From Chitinophaga pinensis (GTDB lineage: Bacteria; Bacteroidota; Bacteroidia; SXHM01), in NCBI GenBank assembly GCA_945889235.1, contig CAMDBK010000070.1, forward strand, positions 1 through 10,904: 10,904 nt of DNA, given 5' to 3'. Positions 1-5,182 of this stretch are shown here, piece by piece. A program made the translations under genes and the position numbers. The number at the start of each line of letters is the position of its first letter. The stretch's first letter is position 1. The notes below the pieces were generated by a model that was not told the DNA's origin, did no database searches, and saw only the letters and a program-made list of their open reading frames with translations.

Positions 1-675
1 AAAAAATATGAAACAGAAGTTTTTGACCGCTTTGAAAACAAAGTAATTATTTCCAATCAGGACCGGGAAAATATTGACCATCCCGAAAAAGATAAAATTG
101 TTGTTGTGCCCAATGGTGTTGATTTAGATTACTTCAAACCAATACAACGTGAAAAAGAATACGATTTGCTTTTCACCGGAAATATGGCGTATCCGCCCAA
201 CATAGAAAGCGTAGTGTTTTTAGTGAATGAAGTTCTTCCACTCGTTAAAAAACAAAAACCCGAAATTAAACTGCTGATTGCCGGTACCGATCCTGTTAAA
301 CGCTTACTGGCTTTGCAAAGTAAAAATGTGGAAGTCAGCGGCTGGGTTGATGATATGCGCGAATCGTATGCTTCAACAAAACTTTTTATTGCGCCCATGC
401 AGATAAGCATTGGCTTGCAAAATAAATTACTGGAAGCAATGGCAATGAAAGTTCCGTGTATAACTTCAGAACTTGCCAACAACGCGCTTGGCGGAACTAA
501 CAACGAAAACATTATTGTCTGCAAACAACCTCAGGAATACGCAGATGCCATTCTGCATTTGCTGAATAACGCAGATGAAGCTGAAAAAATTGCAACTGCC
601 GGACATGAATTTGTAAAGCAGAATTACAGCTGGAAAAAAATGACTGAACCGCTGATGAAGCTTATTGAATCTTAG
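1..675 (+). CDS. Glycosyltransferase, GT-B fold (GT4-like), C-terminal part; 5' end outside window
   Basis: The reading frame is open from base 1 to the TAG at 673-675, giving 224 residues of a protein whose start lies upstream. The visible part is the nucleotide-sugar-binding half of a GT-B glycosyltransferase. It has the linker motif VVPNGVDLDYFKP at about residues 33-45, a LLFTGNMAYPPN strand-loop that opens the C-terminal Rossmann domain, LLIAGTDP, VSGWVDD, and the donor-site segment GLQNKLLEAMAMKVPCITS. The pattern resembles the PEP-CTERM/EpsH1-associated sugar transferases within GT4. It probably moves a sugar from a nucleotide donor to a glycan or lipid carrier at the cytoplasmic face of the membrane. 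Donor and acceptor cannot be read from the sequence. The first in-frame ATG is at 106, but homology continues upstream of it, so that is not the start. The 3' end overlaps the convergent lipoprotein gene by 14 bases, and no terminator is visible. Confidence 0.9.
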   Translation, partial: KKYETEVFDRFENKVIISNQDRENIDHPEKDKIVVVPNGVDLDYFKPIQREKEYDLLFTGNMAYPPNIESVVFLVNEVLPLVKKQKPEIKLLIAGTDPVKRLLALQSKNVEVSGWVDDMRESYASTKLFIAPMQISIGLQNKLLEAMAMKVPCITSELANNALGGTNNENIIVCKQPQEYADAILHLLNNADEAEKIATAGHEFVKQNYSWKKMTEPLMKLIES

Positions 676-1135
676 TTGCGGTAATTGAACAAGTGAGTGT
701 ATCTGCAGTTCCGGCATCAATAGCAGAATAACTCAACACTAAAATATTACCACTTAGTTCACCCTGTCCTGCAATTATTACATTGCCGTAAGTTGCTTCT
801 GTAATCTGAATCAGGCTTCCGTTAACTTCAGCAAGTACAGGAGTTATAAGTTGTCCGAAATTAGTTATAGTTACATTCTTCTTACCGGGGCTTGCCGCAG
901 CAATTGAAATATCATATGTATATGAATTGACTCCGCATTGCTCCTGAACCGAATACTGTGCAATAAATTTATCACGCGCAGGAATGCAATTATCAATGCT
1001 TGTTGTTGCATCAGGGTCATAATTATCGGCAGTAGAATCAGTGCAGCCGCTTTTACTGCAACTCTGCAGCAAAATAATAATGCTGCAAAAAAGCAGCAGG
1101 CAATTGAAACTATTTTTCAGATTTAGTGTCTTCAT
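662..1135 (-). CDS. Lipoprotein with C-T-D-x-T-A-D-N-Y-D motif (paralogue A)
   Basis: A 157-residue lipoprotein of unknown function. The N-terminus is a type II signal peptide: MKTLNLKN, a hydrophobic stretch, then lipobox LQSC with the lipidated cysteine at residue 26. The mature protein opens with GCTDSTADNYDPDAT (30-44) and a second cysteine at 50, followed by CIPARDKF. This Asp/Asn-rich motif between two cysteines recurs in Bacteroidota surface proteins and may bind calcium or form a small disulfide knot; that role is inference. The rest is beta-rich and ends in a TLTCSIT strand. A paralogue lies at 1763-2263 on the same strand with the same head and a similar body. The start is the ATG at 1133-1135. 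An imperfect -7 box TATCTTTC at 1147-1154 lies just upstream, without a matching TTG. No Shine-Dalgarno sequence is seen. Its 3' end overlaps the convergent glycosyltransferase gene. Confidence 0.85.
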   Translation of the reverse strand: MKTLNLKNSFNCLLLFCSIIILLQSCSKSGCTDSTADNYDPDATTSIDNCIPARDKFIAQYSVQEQCGVNSYTYDISIAAASPGKKNVTITNFGQLITPVLAEVNGSLIQITEATYGNVIIAGQGELSGNILVLSYSAIDAGTADTLTCSITATKIQ

Positions 1136-1181
1136 TTTAACACAAAGAAAGATAAAACATTCTAAATTGGAATAAAAAATT

Positions 1182-1189
1182 TATTTTTG
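1182..1189 (+). promoter_or_regulatory. Candidate -7 box of the coiled-coil lipoprotein gene
   Basis: TATTTTTG matches the Bacteroidota -7 consensus TAnnTTTG exactly and ends 29 bases before the ATG at 1219. No TTG lies at the usual distance: the nearest, at 1167-1169, is only 12 bases upstream. Only half of the promoter is therefore supported, and the region is AT-rich enough for a chance match. Confidence 0.4.
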
Positions 1190-1218
1190 TGCATTAACCT
1201 TAAAACAAATAAACAAAC

Positions 1219-1644
1219 ATGAAAAAAGTATTATCAGTATTAGTAGTTGGCGGAATGTTGGCTGTAGCAGCCTGCGGACCCAGCGAAGCAGAAAAGAAAG
1301 CTGCTGAACAAAAGAAGTTAGATTCTATTGCAGCAGTTGAAAAAACAAAATTAGATTCAATGGCAGCAATTGCAGCACAGGCAGCACAAGCGGCTGCTGA
1401 CGCAGAAGCTGCTGTTAAAGAAGCTAAAGCAGAACTTAAAGATGCAAAAGAAGATGCTAAAGAAGCAAAAGAAGATGCTGCCGATGCAAAGAGAAAAGCA
1501 GAGTTGCAAAAAACAGAAGTTAAAAAAGAAGCAGCAGTTGAAAAAACTGGAGGAAAACTGATTAACAAAACAGGTGGAACACAAAACGGACAGGAAGTAA
1601 AACCTGAAGAAAAAGGTGGAAAACTTAAAAACAAAATGAACTAA
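1219..1644 (+). CDS. Small Ala/Lys/Glu-rich coiled-coil lipoprotein
   Basis: A 141-residue lipoprotein. MKKVLSVLVVGGMLAVAAC is a compact type II signal peptide with lipobox VAAC and lipidated cysteine 19. After a GPSEAE linker, residues 22 to about 110 are nearly all Ala, Lys, Glu, Asp and Gln, including repeats such as KEAKEDAKEAKEDAADAK. This predicts one long charged alpha helix or coiled coil, as in Lpp-like or periplasmic spacer proteins. The C-terminus carries an imperfect duplication: EKTGGKLINK at about 108-117 and EKGGKLKNK at about 131-139. A lysine-rich tail of this kind could bind peptidoglycan or another polyanion, but that is inference. The gene ends in tandem stops TAA-TAG and is followed by a strong terminator. 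It sits alone on the plus strand between the two paralogous minus-strand lipoproteins. Composition bias makes homology claims unsafe. Confidence 0.85.
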   Translation: MKKVLSVLVVGGMLAVAACGPSEAEKKAAEQKKLDSIAAVEKTKLDSMAAIAAQAAQAAADAEAAVKEAKAELKDAKEDAKEAKEDAADAKRKAELQKTEVKKEAAVEKTGGKLINKTGGTQNGQEVKPEEKGGKLKNKMN

Positions 1645-1661
1645 TAGTTCTTTTCAATACT

Positions 1662-1693
1662 AAAAAAGGCTGCTCAATCGGGCAGCCTTTTTT
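1662..1693 (+). terminator. Rho-independent terminator after the coiled-coil lipoprotein gene
   Basis: GGCTGC (1668-1673) pairs with GCAGCC (1682-1687) around an 8-base loop. Six T follow at 1688-1693 and six A precede the stem at 1662-1667, which extends the pairing and lets it act on either strand. It begins 18 bases after the plus-strand stop codon. Confidence 0.9.
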
Positions 1694-1714
1694 CGTTAAT
1701 CAATTTGATAAAAC

Positions 1715-1746
1715 AAAAAAGTCCCGCCTCAGGCGAGACTTTTTTT
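1715..1746 (-). terminator. Terminator of the 1763-2263 lipoprotein gene (bidirectional form)
   Basis: The stem pairs AGTC (1720-1723) with GACT (1737-1740) and CGCC (1725-1728) with GGCG (1732-1735). There is one C/A mismatch and the loop is three bases. An A-tract lies at 1715-1720 and a T-tract at 1740-1746, so read on the minus strand the stem is followed by a U-run. It sits 16 bases past the minus-strand stop codon and, with the neighbouring terminator, separates the two convergent genes. Confidence 0.88.
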
Positions 1747-1762
1747 AAATATAAAACTCAGA

Positions 1763-2263
1763 TTATTTTGAACCTGATAGTGTGTAAACACAAGTTTCAG
1801 GAACTGAAGCATCTTCTTCATTAATAGTAACGTTTAATAAACTTCCATTAATTGTACCATTTCCTGTGTATACAAAACCACCTATAGTTTGGTTATCAAT
1901 AGTTAGAGTTGATCCGCTTACAGTTGCAACAAGAGGAAGTGTTCCAAGAGTCATTGTAATTTTTAAAGGACCTGCACTTGAAGTAGAAATCGGTGTAGCA
2001 GTTGCTCCGATTGTTCCGTTTCCTGTAACGGGGCAAGCTACTGTTCCTGACATAGTATAAGTACCTAAAAATTTATCTCTTGCAGGAATACAAGAAGCAT
2101 CATCTTCTGTAGCATCAACATCATAGTTGTCTGCAGTTGTATCTGTACAACCTTTTTTAGCGCATCCTGAAAAAGTGGCAAGACCCGCAACAAATACAGT
2201 TGCTACACCAAGATACTTAACTGTTGAAATTAATTTTGTGAAATTGAATTGTGTTGTTTTCAT
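1763..2263 (-). CDS. Lipoprotein with C-T-D-x-T-A-D-N-Y-D motif (paralogue B)
   Basis: A 166-residue lipoprotein of unknown function and a paralogue of the 662-1135 product. The type II signal peptide is long, with lipobox FSGC and lipidated cysteine 34. The mature head GCTDTTADNYDVDAT (38-52), a cysteine at 58 and CIPARDKF match paralogue A almost residue for residue. The body is more diverged but keeps the plan: a run of Thr/Ser/Gly-rich beta strands (for example LVATVSGSTLTIDNQTIGG, TGNGTINGSLLNVTI) and a final strand containing a cysteine (ETCVYTLSG). Such proteins are probably held in the outer membrane. The C-T-D/N-Y-D motif may bind a metal or form a disulfide-closed loop, which is inference. 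The start is the ATG at 2261-2263, about 30 bases downstream of the predicted transcription start. Unlike paralogue A it has a well-formed promoter with two palindromes, so the pair is probably regulated differently. Confidence 0.88.
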   Translation of the reverse strand: MKTTQFNFTKLISTVKYLGVATVFVAGLATFSGCAKKGCTDTTADNYDVDATEDDASCIPARDKFLGTYTMSGTVACPVTGNGTIGATATPISTSSAGPLKITMTLGTLPLVATVSGSTLTIDNQTIGGFVYTGNGTINGSLLNVTINEEDASVPETCVYTLSGSK

Positions 2264-2299
2264 TTTATAGATTTATGGTTAATGATTAATAATTGGCCG

Positions 2300-2333
2300 C
2301 AAATATAGAAAACGTTTTTAGATAAAAAACCAA
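2300..2333 (-). promoter_or_regulatory. Promoter of lipoprotein B (TTG-N23-TATATTTG)
   Basis: Read on the minus strand, TTG at 2333-2331 is followed 23 bases later by TATATTTG at 2307-2300, an exact TAnnTTTG -7 box. Transcription should begin near 2294 and give a leader of about 30 bases. The spacing is at the long end of the range for Bacteroidota promoters. Confidence 0.6.
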
Positions 2334-2347
2334 TTAAAAAACGTTTT
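2309..2347. promoter_or_regulatory. Two AAAACGTTTT palindromes: candidate operator pair for lipoprotein B
   Basis: The same 10-base perfect palindrome occurs at 2309-2318 and 2338-2347, with centres 29 bases apart. The first lies inside the -33/-7 spacer and the second just upstream of the -33 element. A palindrome with central CG flanked by A and T runs is typical of LacI-family operators, though other dimeric regulators are possible. Binding at these positions would be expected to block RNA polymerase. The sequence shows the repeats; the regulator is inferred. Confidence 0.5.
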
Positions 2348-2368
2348 AACAACAGTAATAAAAATAAA

Positions 2369-2400
2369 AAAGCCCTGTCATAATATTATGACAGGGCTTT
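2369..2400 (-). terminator. Terminator of the tRNA-Lys gene (perfect 32-base palindrome)
   Basis: Bases 2369-2400 are a perfect palindrome. AAAGCCCTGTCATAAT pairs with ATTATGACAGGGCTTT and folds into a long hairpin. On the minus strand the stem runs into a T-rich tract, the complement of 2361-2370, which makes a good intrinsic terminator six bases past the encoded CCA end of the tRNA. On the plus strand the stem is not followed by a clear T-run. Confidence 0.9.
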
Positions 2401-2406
2401 GCTTTC

Positions 2407-2482
2407 TGGTGATCCCGATGGGATTCGAACCCATGACCACTACATTAAAAGTGTAATGCTCTACCAGCTGAGCTACGGAATC
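2407..2482 (-). tRNA. tRNA-Lys (anticodon TTT), CCA end encoded
   Basis: The minus strand reads a complete cloverleaf. The acceptor stem is GATTCCG paired with CGGGATC, with one T-G pair, and the discriminator base is A. The D-arm contains AGCTCAGCTGGTAGAGC. The anticodon stem is TTACA/TGTAG with loop CTTTTAA, so the anticodon is TTT (UUU) for lysine codons AAA and AAG. The T-arm contains GGTTCGAATCC. The three bases after the discriminator are CCA, so the 3' end is encoded (2407-2409). Length is 76 with CCA. It has its own promoter 20 bases upstream and its own hairpin terminator, so it appears to be a single-gene transcription unit. Confidence 0.97.
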
Positions 2483-2501
2483 GTTTTTTTTAAAGCGGCT
2501 G

Positions 2502-2531
2502 CAAAGATAGAATCATTCTTATTCAAACCAA
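2502..2531 (-). promoter_or_regulatory. Promoter of tRNA-Lys (TTG-N19-TATCTTTG)
   Basis: On the minus strand, TTG at 2531-2529 and TATCTTTG at 2509-2502 are separated by 19 bases. This is the best fit to the Bacteroidota -33/-7 consensus in the window. Transcription should start near 2496, about 14 bases before the mature tRNA 5' end. Confidence 0.75.
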
Positions 2532-2534
2532 CGG

Positions 2535-2560
2535 CAAAATTTTATTTTTCAAAATTTTAT
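2535..2560. repeat. 11-base direct repeat CAAAATTTTAT upstream of the tRNA promoter
   Basis: CAAAATTTTAT occurs at 2535-2545 and again at 2550-2560, a period of 15 bases. The two copies lie immediately upstream of the -33 element of the tRNA-Lys promoter on the minus strand, between it and the end of ribBA. An A/T tract here could act as an UP-like element for a strong stable-RNA promoter. It could also be simple low-complexity sequence. Confidence 0.45.
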
Positions 2561-2572
2561 TCACAATCCTGC

Positions 2573-3796
2573 TCAATGGCTGATTTTTAAATCATGTCCC
2601 ATTTTGTTTTTCTTGGTTTGCAGATACAGTTTATTGTGTTCGTTTGATTCTATTTCAAGTGCAATATTCTCAACTATTTCAAGTCCGTAGCCAATGAGAC
2701 CGGCCCGTTTGGTTGGATTATTTGTCAGCAATTTTATTTTTGAAATGCCAAGGTCGCGCAGAATTTGTGCGCCAACTCCGTAATCGCGTTCATCCATTTT
2801 AAAGCCTAATTCCAGATTTGCTTCTACCGTATCTCTTCCCTCTTCCTGAAGTTTGTAAGCTTTTAATTTATTAAGCAAACCAATTCCGCGACCTTCCTGG
2901 TTCATATATACAATTACGCCCTTACCTTCTTTCTCCACCATCTCCATTGCTTTTTCCAACTGAGGTCCGCAATCGCAACGGCAAGAACCAAAAATGTCTC
3001 CTGTTAAGCACGAAGAATGAACGCGAACCAACACCGGCTCATCTTTTTTCCATTCGCCTTTTACTAAAGCAAGGTGTTCCTGTCCGGTTGTGGTTTGTTT
3101 GTAGGCGTATAAATCAAAGTTTCCGATTTTGGTAGGAAGCTTTATCTGCACTTCTCGTTCAATCAATGATTCGGTGCGAAGCCTGTATGCAATCATATCC
3201 TCAATTGAAATAATTTTGAGGTTGAATTTTTTTGCGAGTTCTATTAATTCAGGAAGACGTGCCATGGTGCCATCTTCATTCATAATTTCTACTAATACAC
3301 CTGCGGGTTCAAAACCTGCCATGCGTGCTAAATCAATAGTAGCTTCAGTATGTCCTGTTCTACGCAACACACCACCACGCTTAGCTTTCAGCGGAAAAAT
3401 GTGTCCTGGCTTTCCAAATTCTTCTGATTTTATTTCAGGGTTAATAAGTGCTTTCACAGTTTTGGAACGGTCGCTGGCAGAAATTCCTGTGGTGCATCCG
3501 TATCCAATCAAATCAACTGAAACGGTGAAGGGTGTTTCGTGCAAGGCGGTGTTGTCAACTACCATTAATTGTAATCCGAGTTCATCGCAACGGTCTTCAA
3601 TAAGCGGAGCACAAATCAATCCGCGCCCGTGCCTCGCCATGAAATTAATGACTTCTGGAGTTGCATTTCTGGCGGCAGTAATAAAATCACCTTCATTTTC
3701 GCGGTCGGCATCATCCACCACAATCACCACTTTACCGGCTTTAATATCTTTTATTGCATCCTCAACGGTGTTGAGTTGTTTTTTCAAATCGTCCAT
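2573..3796 (-). CDS. ribBA: Bifunctional 3,4-dihydroxy-2-butanone 4-phosphate synthase / GTP cyclohydrolase II (RibBA)
   Basis: A 407-residue cytoplasmic enzyme that supplies both precursors of riboflavin: 3,4-dihydroxy-2-butanone 4-phosphate from ribulose 5-phosphate, and the diaminopyrimidine product from GTP. The RibB half (about 1-205) shows DDADRENEGDF (28-38), FMARHGRGLIC (52-62), TTGISASDR (102-110) and GGVLRRTGHTEA (141-152). The RibA half (about 206-407) shows VHSSCLTGD with the zinc pattern C263-x10-C274-x-C276, then YMNQEGRGIGLLNK, DERDYGVGAQIL and LLTNNPTKRAGL. Both halves look intact, and the length is usual for fused RibBA. The ATG at 3794-3796 is chosen because it begins MDDLKKQL just before the conserved domain. 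A TTG 45 bases upstream would put the predicted -7 box inside the gene. The predicted leader is only about 14 bases, leaving no room for an FMN riboswitch. The downstream neighbour is tRNA-Lys, with no obvious terminator between them. Confidence 0.97.
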   Translation of the reverse strand: MDDLKKQLNTVEDAIKDIKAGKVVIVVDDADRENEGDFITAARNATPEVINFMARHGRGLICAPLIEDRCDELGLQLMVVDNTALHETPFTVSVDLIGYGCTTGISASDRSKTVKALINPEIKSEEFGKPGHIFPLKAKRGGVLRRTGHTEATIDLARMAGFEPAGVLVEIMNEDGTMARLPELIELAKKFNLKIISIEDMIAYRLRTESLIEREVQIKLPTKIGNFDLYAYKQTTTGQEHLALVKGEWKKDEPVLVRVHSSCLTGDIFGSCRCDCGPQLEKAMEMVEKEGKGVIVYMNQEGRGIGLLNKLKAYKLQEEGRDTVEANLELGFKMDERDYGVGAQILRDLGISKIKLLTNNPTKRAGLIGYGLEIVENIALEIESNEHNKLYLQTKKNKMGHDLKISH

Positions 3797-3815
3797 CTGT
3801 ATTTTAATAAGCGTG

Positions 3816-3849
3816 CAAAAGTAGGGAATTTTGGCTCGCAAAGTCGCAA
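3816..3849 (-). promoter_or_regulatory. Promoter of ribBA (TTG-N23-TACTTTTG)
   Basis: On the minus strand the exact -7 box TACTTTTG lies at 3823-3816. A TTG at 3849-3847 is 23 bases upstream and another at 3841-3839 is 15 upstream, so the -33 choice is uncertain. Both TTG triplets belong to the CGCAAAG repeat arm. Transcription would begin near 3810. Confidence 0.55.
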
Positions 3850-3896
3850 AGAAAACCGAGATTACATTATCGCTTTGCGTCCTTTGCGCCTTTGTG
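3837..3896. repeat. Inverted-repeat element of five CGCAAAG-type heptamers
   Basis: Two heptamers CGCAAAG stand at 3837-3843 and 3845-3851. After a 21-base AT-rich centre, three inverted units follow: CTTTGCG at 3873-3879, CTTTGCG at 3882-3888 and the variant CTTTGTG at 3890-3896. The arms can pair into an interrupted hairpin. The element fills most of the 108-base gap between the dihydroorotase-family gene and ribBA, both on the minus strand. Its lower arm carries the candidate -33 triplets of ribBA. It may end or attenuate read-through from the upstream operon. I have an impression that similar heptamer repeats occur between genes in other environmental bacteria, but cannot verify it here. 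Confidence 0.7.
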
Positions 3897-3904
3897 AAAA
3901 ACTA

Positions 3905-5176
3905 TCAAGCACATTCGCTGAACTGCCCGTTGTTGTATATCGCCAAAGCCTTACCGGTAAAGGTTTTTCCTATGAAAGGTGTGTTTTTAGATTTAGAACG
4001 GATATGCTTTTCAGTGAAAGTCCATTTCACTGAAGGATTGAACAGTGTAAGGTTTGCTTCATTTCCTTCATTAACAGATGGAACTTTGAGCCTTAGTATT
4101 TTCCTGGGATTGATTGCAGTTTTCTCAATAATTTGCTCTTGTGTCAGCACATCTGAAAGGCTTGTATTCACTAGAGCATAAGCAGTTTCTAATCCTATTA
4201 TTCCGAAAGCGGCATAATCAAATTCCACTTTTTTGTTTTCCTCATCTTCAGGGCTGTGGTCGCTTGCAATTGCATCAATTGTTCCGTCTTGTAAACCTTT
4301 TATCAAAGCTTTGATATCTGATTTTCCGCGCAGTGGTGGCTTTACTTTATAGTTGGTGTCAAATTCTGTAAGTAAACTATCATCCAATGAAAGGTGGTGC
4401 GGTGTTATATCTACAGTTATTTTCAGTACTTTCTTTTTTGCTTGTCTTATTAAGTCTACAGATTTTGCTGTGCTTACCGAAGAAATATGCAGAGCAGTGT
4501 CGTTGTATTCTGCTAAGAAAATATCGCGTGAAATTTGCAATTCTTCCGCAACTGCAGGTATTCCCTGTATTCCCAATGTGGTGCTGGTTTCACCTTCATT
4601 CATTTTTCCAGAAGCTGATATCCGTGCATCATCAGGGAAACTGATAACCAGACCATCAAAACCTTTTGTGTAGAGCATGGCAAGTGAGAGTAGTCGAGGG
4701 TTTTCCACAGCCTGCTTACCATCTGAGAAAGCCACAGCGCCTGCGTTCTGCATGTCAAACATCTCAGCAAGTTCTATTCCTTTCCGTTCTTTTGAAACAG
4801 TTCCAATTGGAAAAACATCTACAATTTCATTCTTTGTTTTATTTTTCACAAATTCAATTTCTGCTTTTGTGTGAAGCGGTGGATTTGTTGAAGGCTTACA
4901 CGCAACTCCTGTAAATCCGCCCTGTGCAGCAGCTCTTATTCCGCTCATCAAATCTTCTTTCTGCTCATATCCGGGCTCACGGAAATTCACATTCATATCA
5001 AACCAACCCGGAGAAACGCACAAACCTTTTTGCTCATAGACTTTTATTTTTTTCTGTGTTTTCAGGTCTTTACCAATCTTTTCAATCTTTCCTTTTCGTA
5101 TCAGAATGTCAACGTTTTTTCCGTTATGCTTTGAAGCGGGGTCAACCACTTTAGCGGATTTGATAAGTATATCCAT
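3905..5176 (-). CDS. Dihydroorotase-family (PyrC-like) amidohydrolase, metal site lost, probably non-catalytic
   Basis: A 423-residue protein clearly built like a class I dihydroorotase, which closes carbamoyl-aspartate to dihydroorotate in pyrimidine synthesis. Family landmarks: PGWFDMNVNFREPG (56-69), CKPSTNPP (93-100), FSDG (150-153), MNEGETSTTLGIQGIPAVAEE (192-212), TPHHLSL (258-264) and IASDHSPED (303-311). The zinc ligands are largely gone. The usual D-x-H-x-H reads DMNVN, with Asn62 and Asn64. The AHCED segment reads SFPDD (about 179-183). The HxxHVST segment reads HISSVST (230-236), losing the second His. Asp152 and Asp306 remain. A normal hydrolytic centre is unlikely, so it may be a structural partner like the inactive PyrC' of Pseudomonas aspartate transcarbamoylase, or have another role. 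It starts six bases after the BatA-like gene stops, so the two are probably one operon. General annotation would probably call it dihydroorotase. Confidence 0.88.
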   Translation of the reverse strand: MDILIKSAKVVDPASKHNGKNVDILIRKGKIEKIGKDLKTQKKIKVYEQKGLCVSPGWFDMNVNFREPGYEQKEDLMSGIRAAAQGGFTGVACKPSTNPPLHTKAEIEFVKNKTKNEIVDVFPIGTVSKERKGIELAEMFDMQNAGAVAFSDGKQAVENPRLLSLAMLYTKGFDGLVISFPDDARISASGKMNEGETSTTLGIQGIPAVAEELQISRDIFLAEYNDTALHISSVSTAKSVDLIRQAKKKVLKITVDITPHHLSLDDSLLTEFDTNYKVKPPLRGKSDIKALIKGLQDGTIDAIASDHSPEDEENKKVEFDYAAFGIIGLETAYALVNTSLSDVLTQEQIIEKTAINPRKILRLKVPSVNEGNEANLTLFNPSVKWTFTEKHIRSKSKNTPFIGKTFTGKALAIYNNGQFSECA

Positions 5177-5182
5177 GTTGAT

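Noticed and set aside
1200..1634. 144-codon Ser/Ala/Phe-rich minus-strand frame
   Set aside because: It is the low-complexity complement of the Ala/Lys/Glu-rich lipoprotein gene and has no independent support.
2399..2590. Plus-strand open frame beginning MLSGDPDGIRTHD
   Set aside because: It is a translation of the complement of tRNA-Lys. The peptide DGIRTHD is a well-known artefact of reading across tRNA genes.
3129..3824. 231-codon plus-strand open frame opposite ribBA
   Set aside because: It lies antisense to a clear RibBA coding sequence. Its protein has no recognisable domain, and the codon pattern follows the real gene.
3837..3896. Possible CRISPR-like array of short repeats
   Set aside because: The units are seven bases long, change orientation halfway and have no spacers of constant length. 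An inverted-repeat element fits better.
3797..3904. FMN riboswitch upstream of ribBA
   Set aside because: The gap is 108 bases, is mostly occupied by the heptamer element, and the predicted leader is about 14 bases. No RFN-element core is visible.
3629..4181. Two plus-strand frames crossing the ribBA / dihydroorotase-like gap
   Set aside because: They are antisense to both genes and run through the CGCAAAG hairpin. No domain or start signal supports them.
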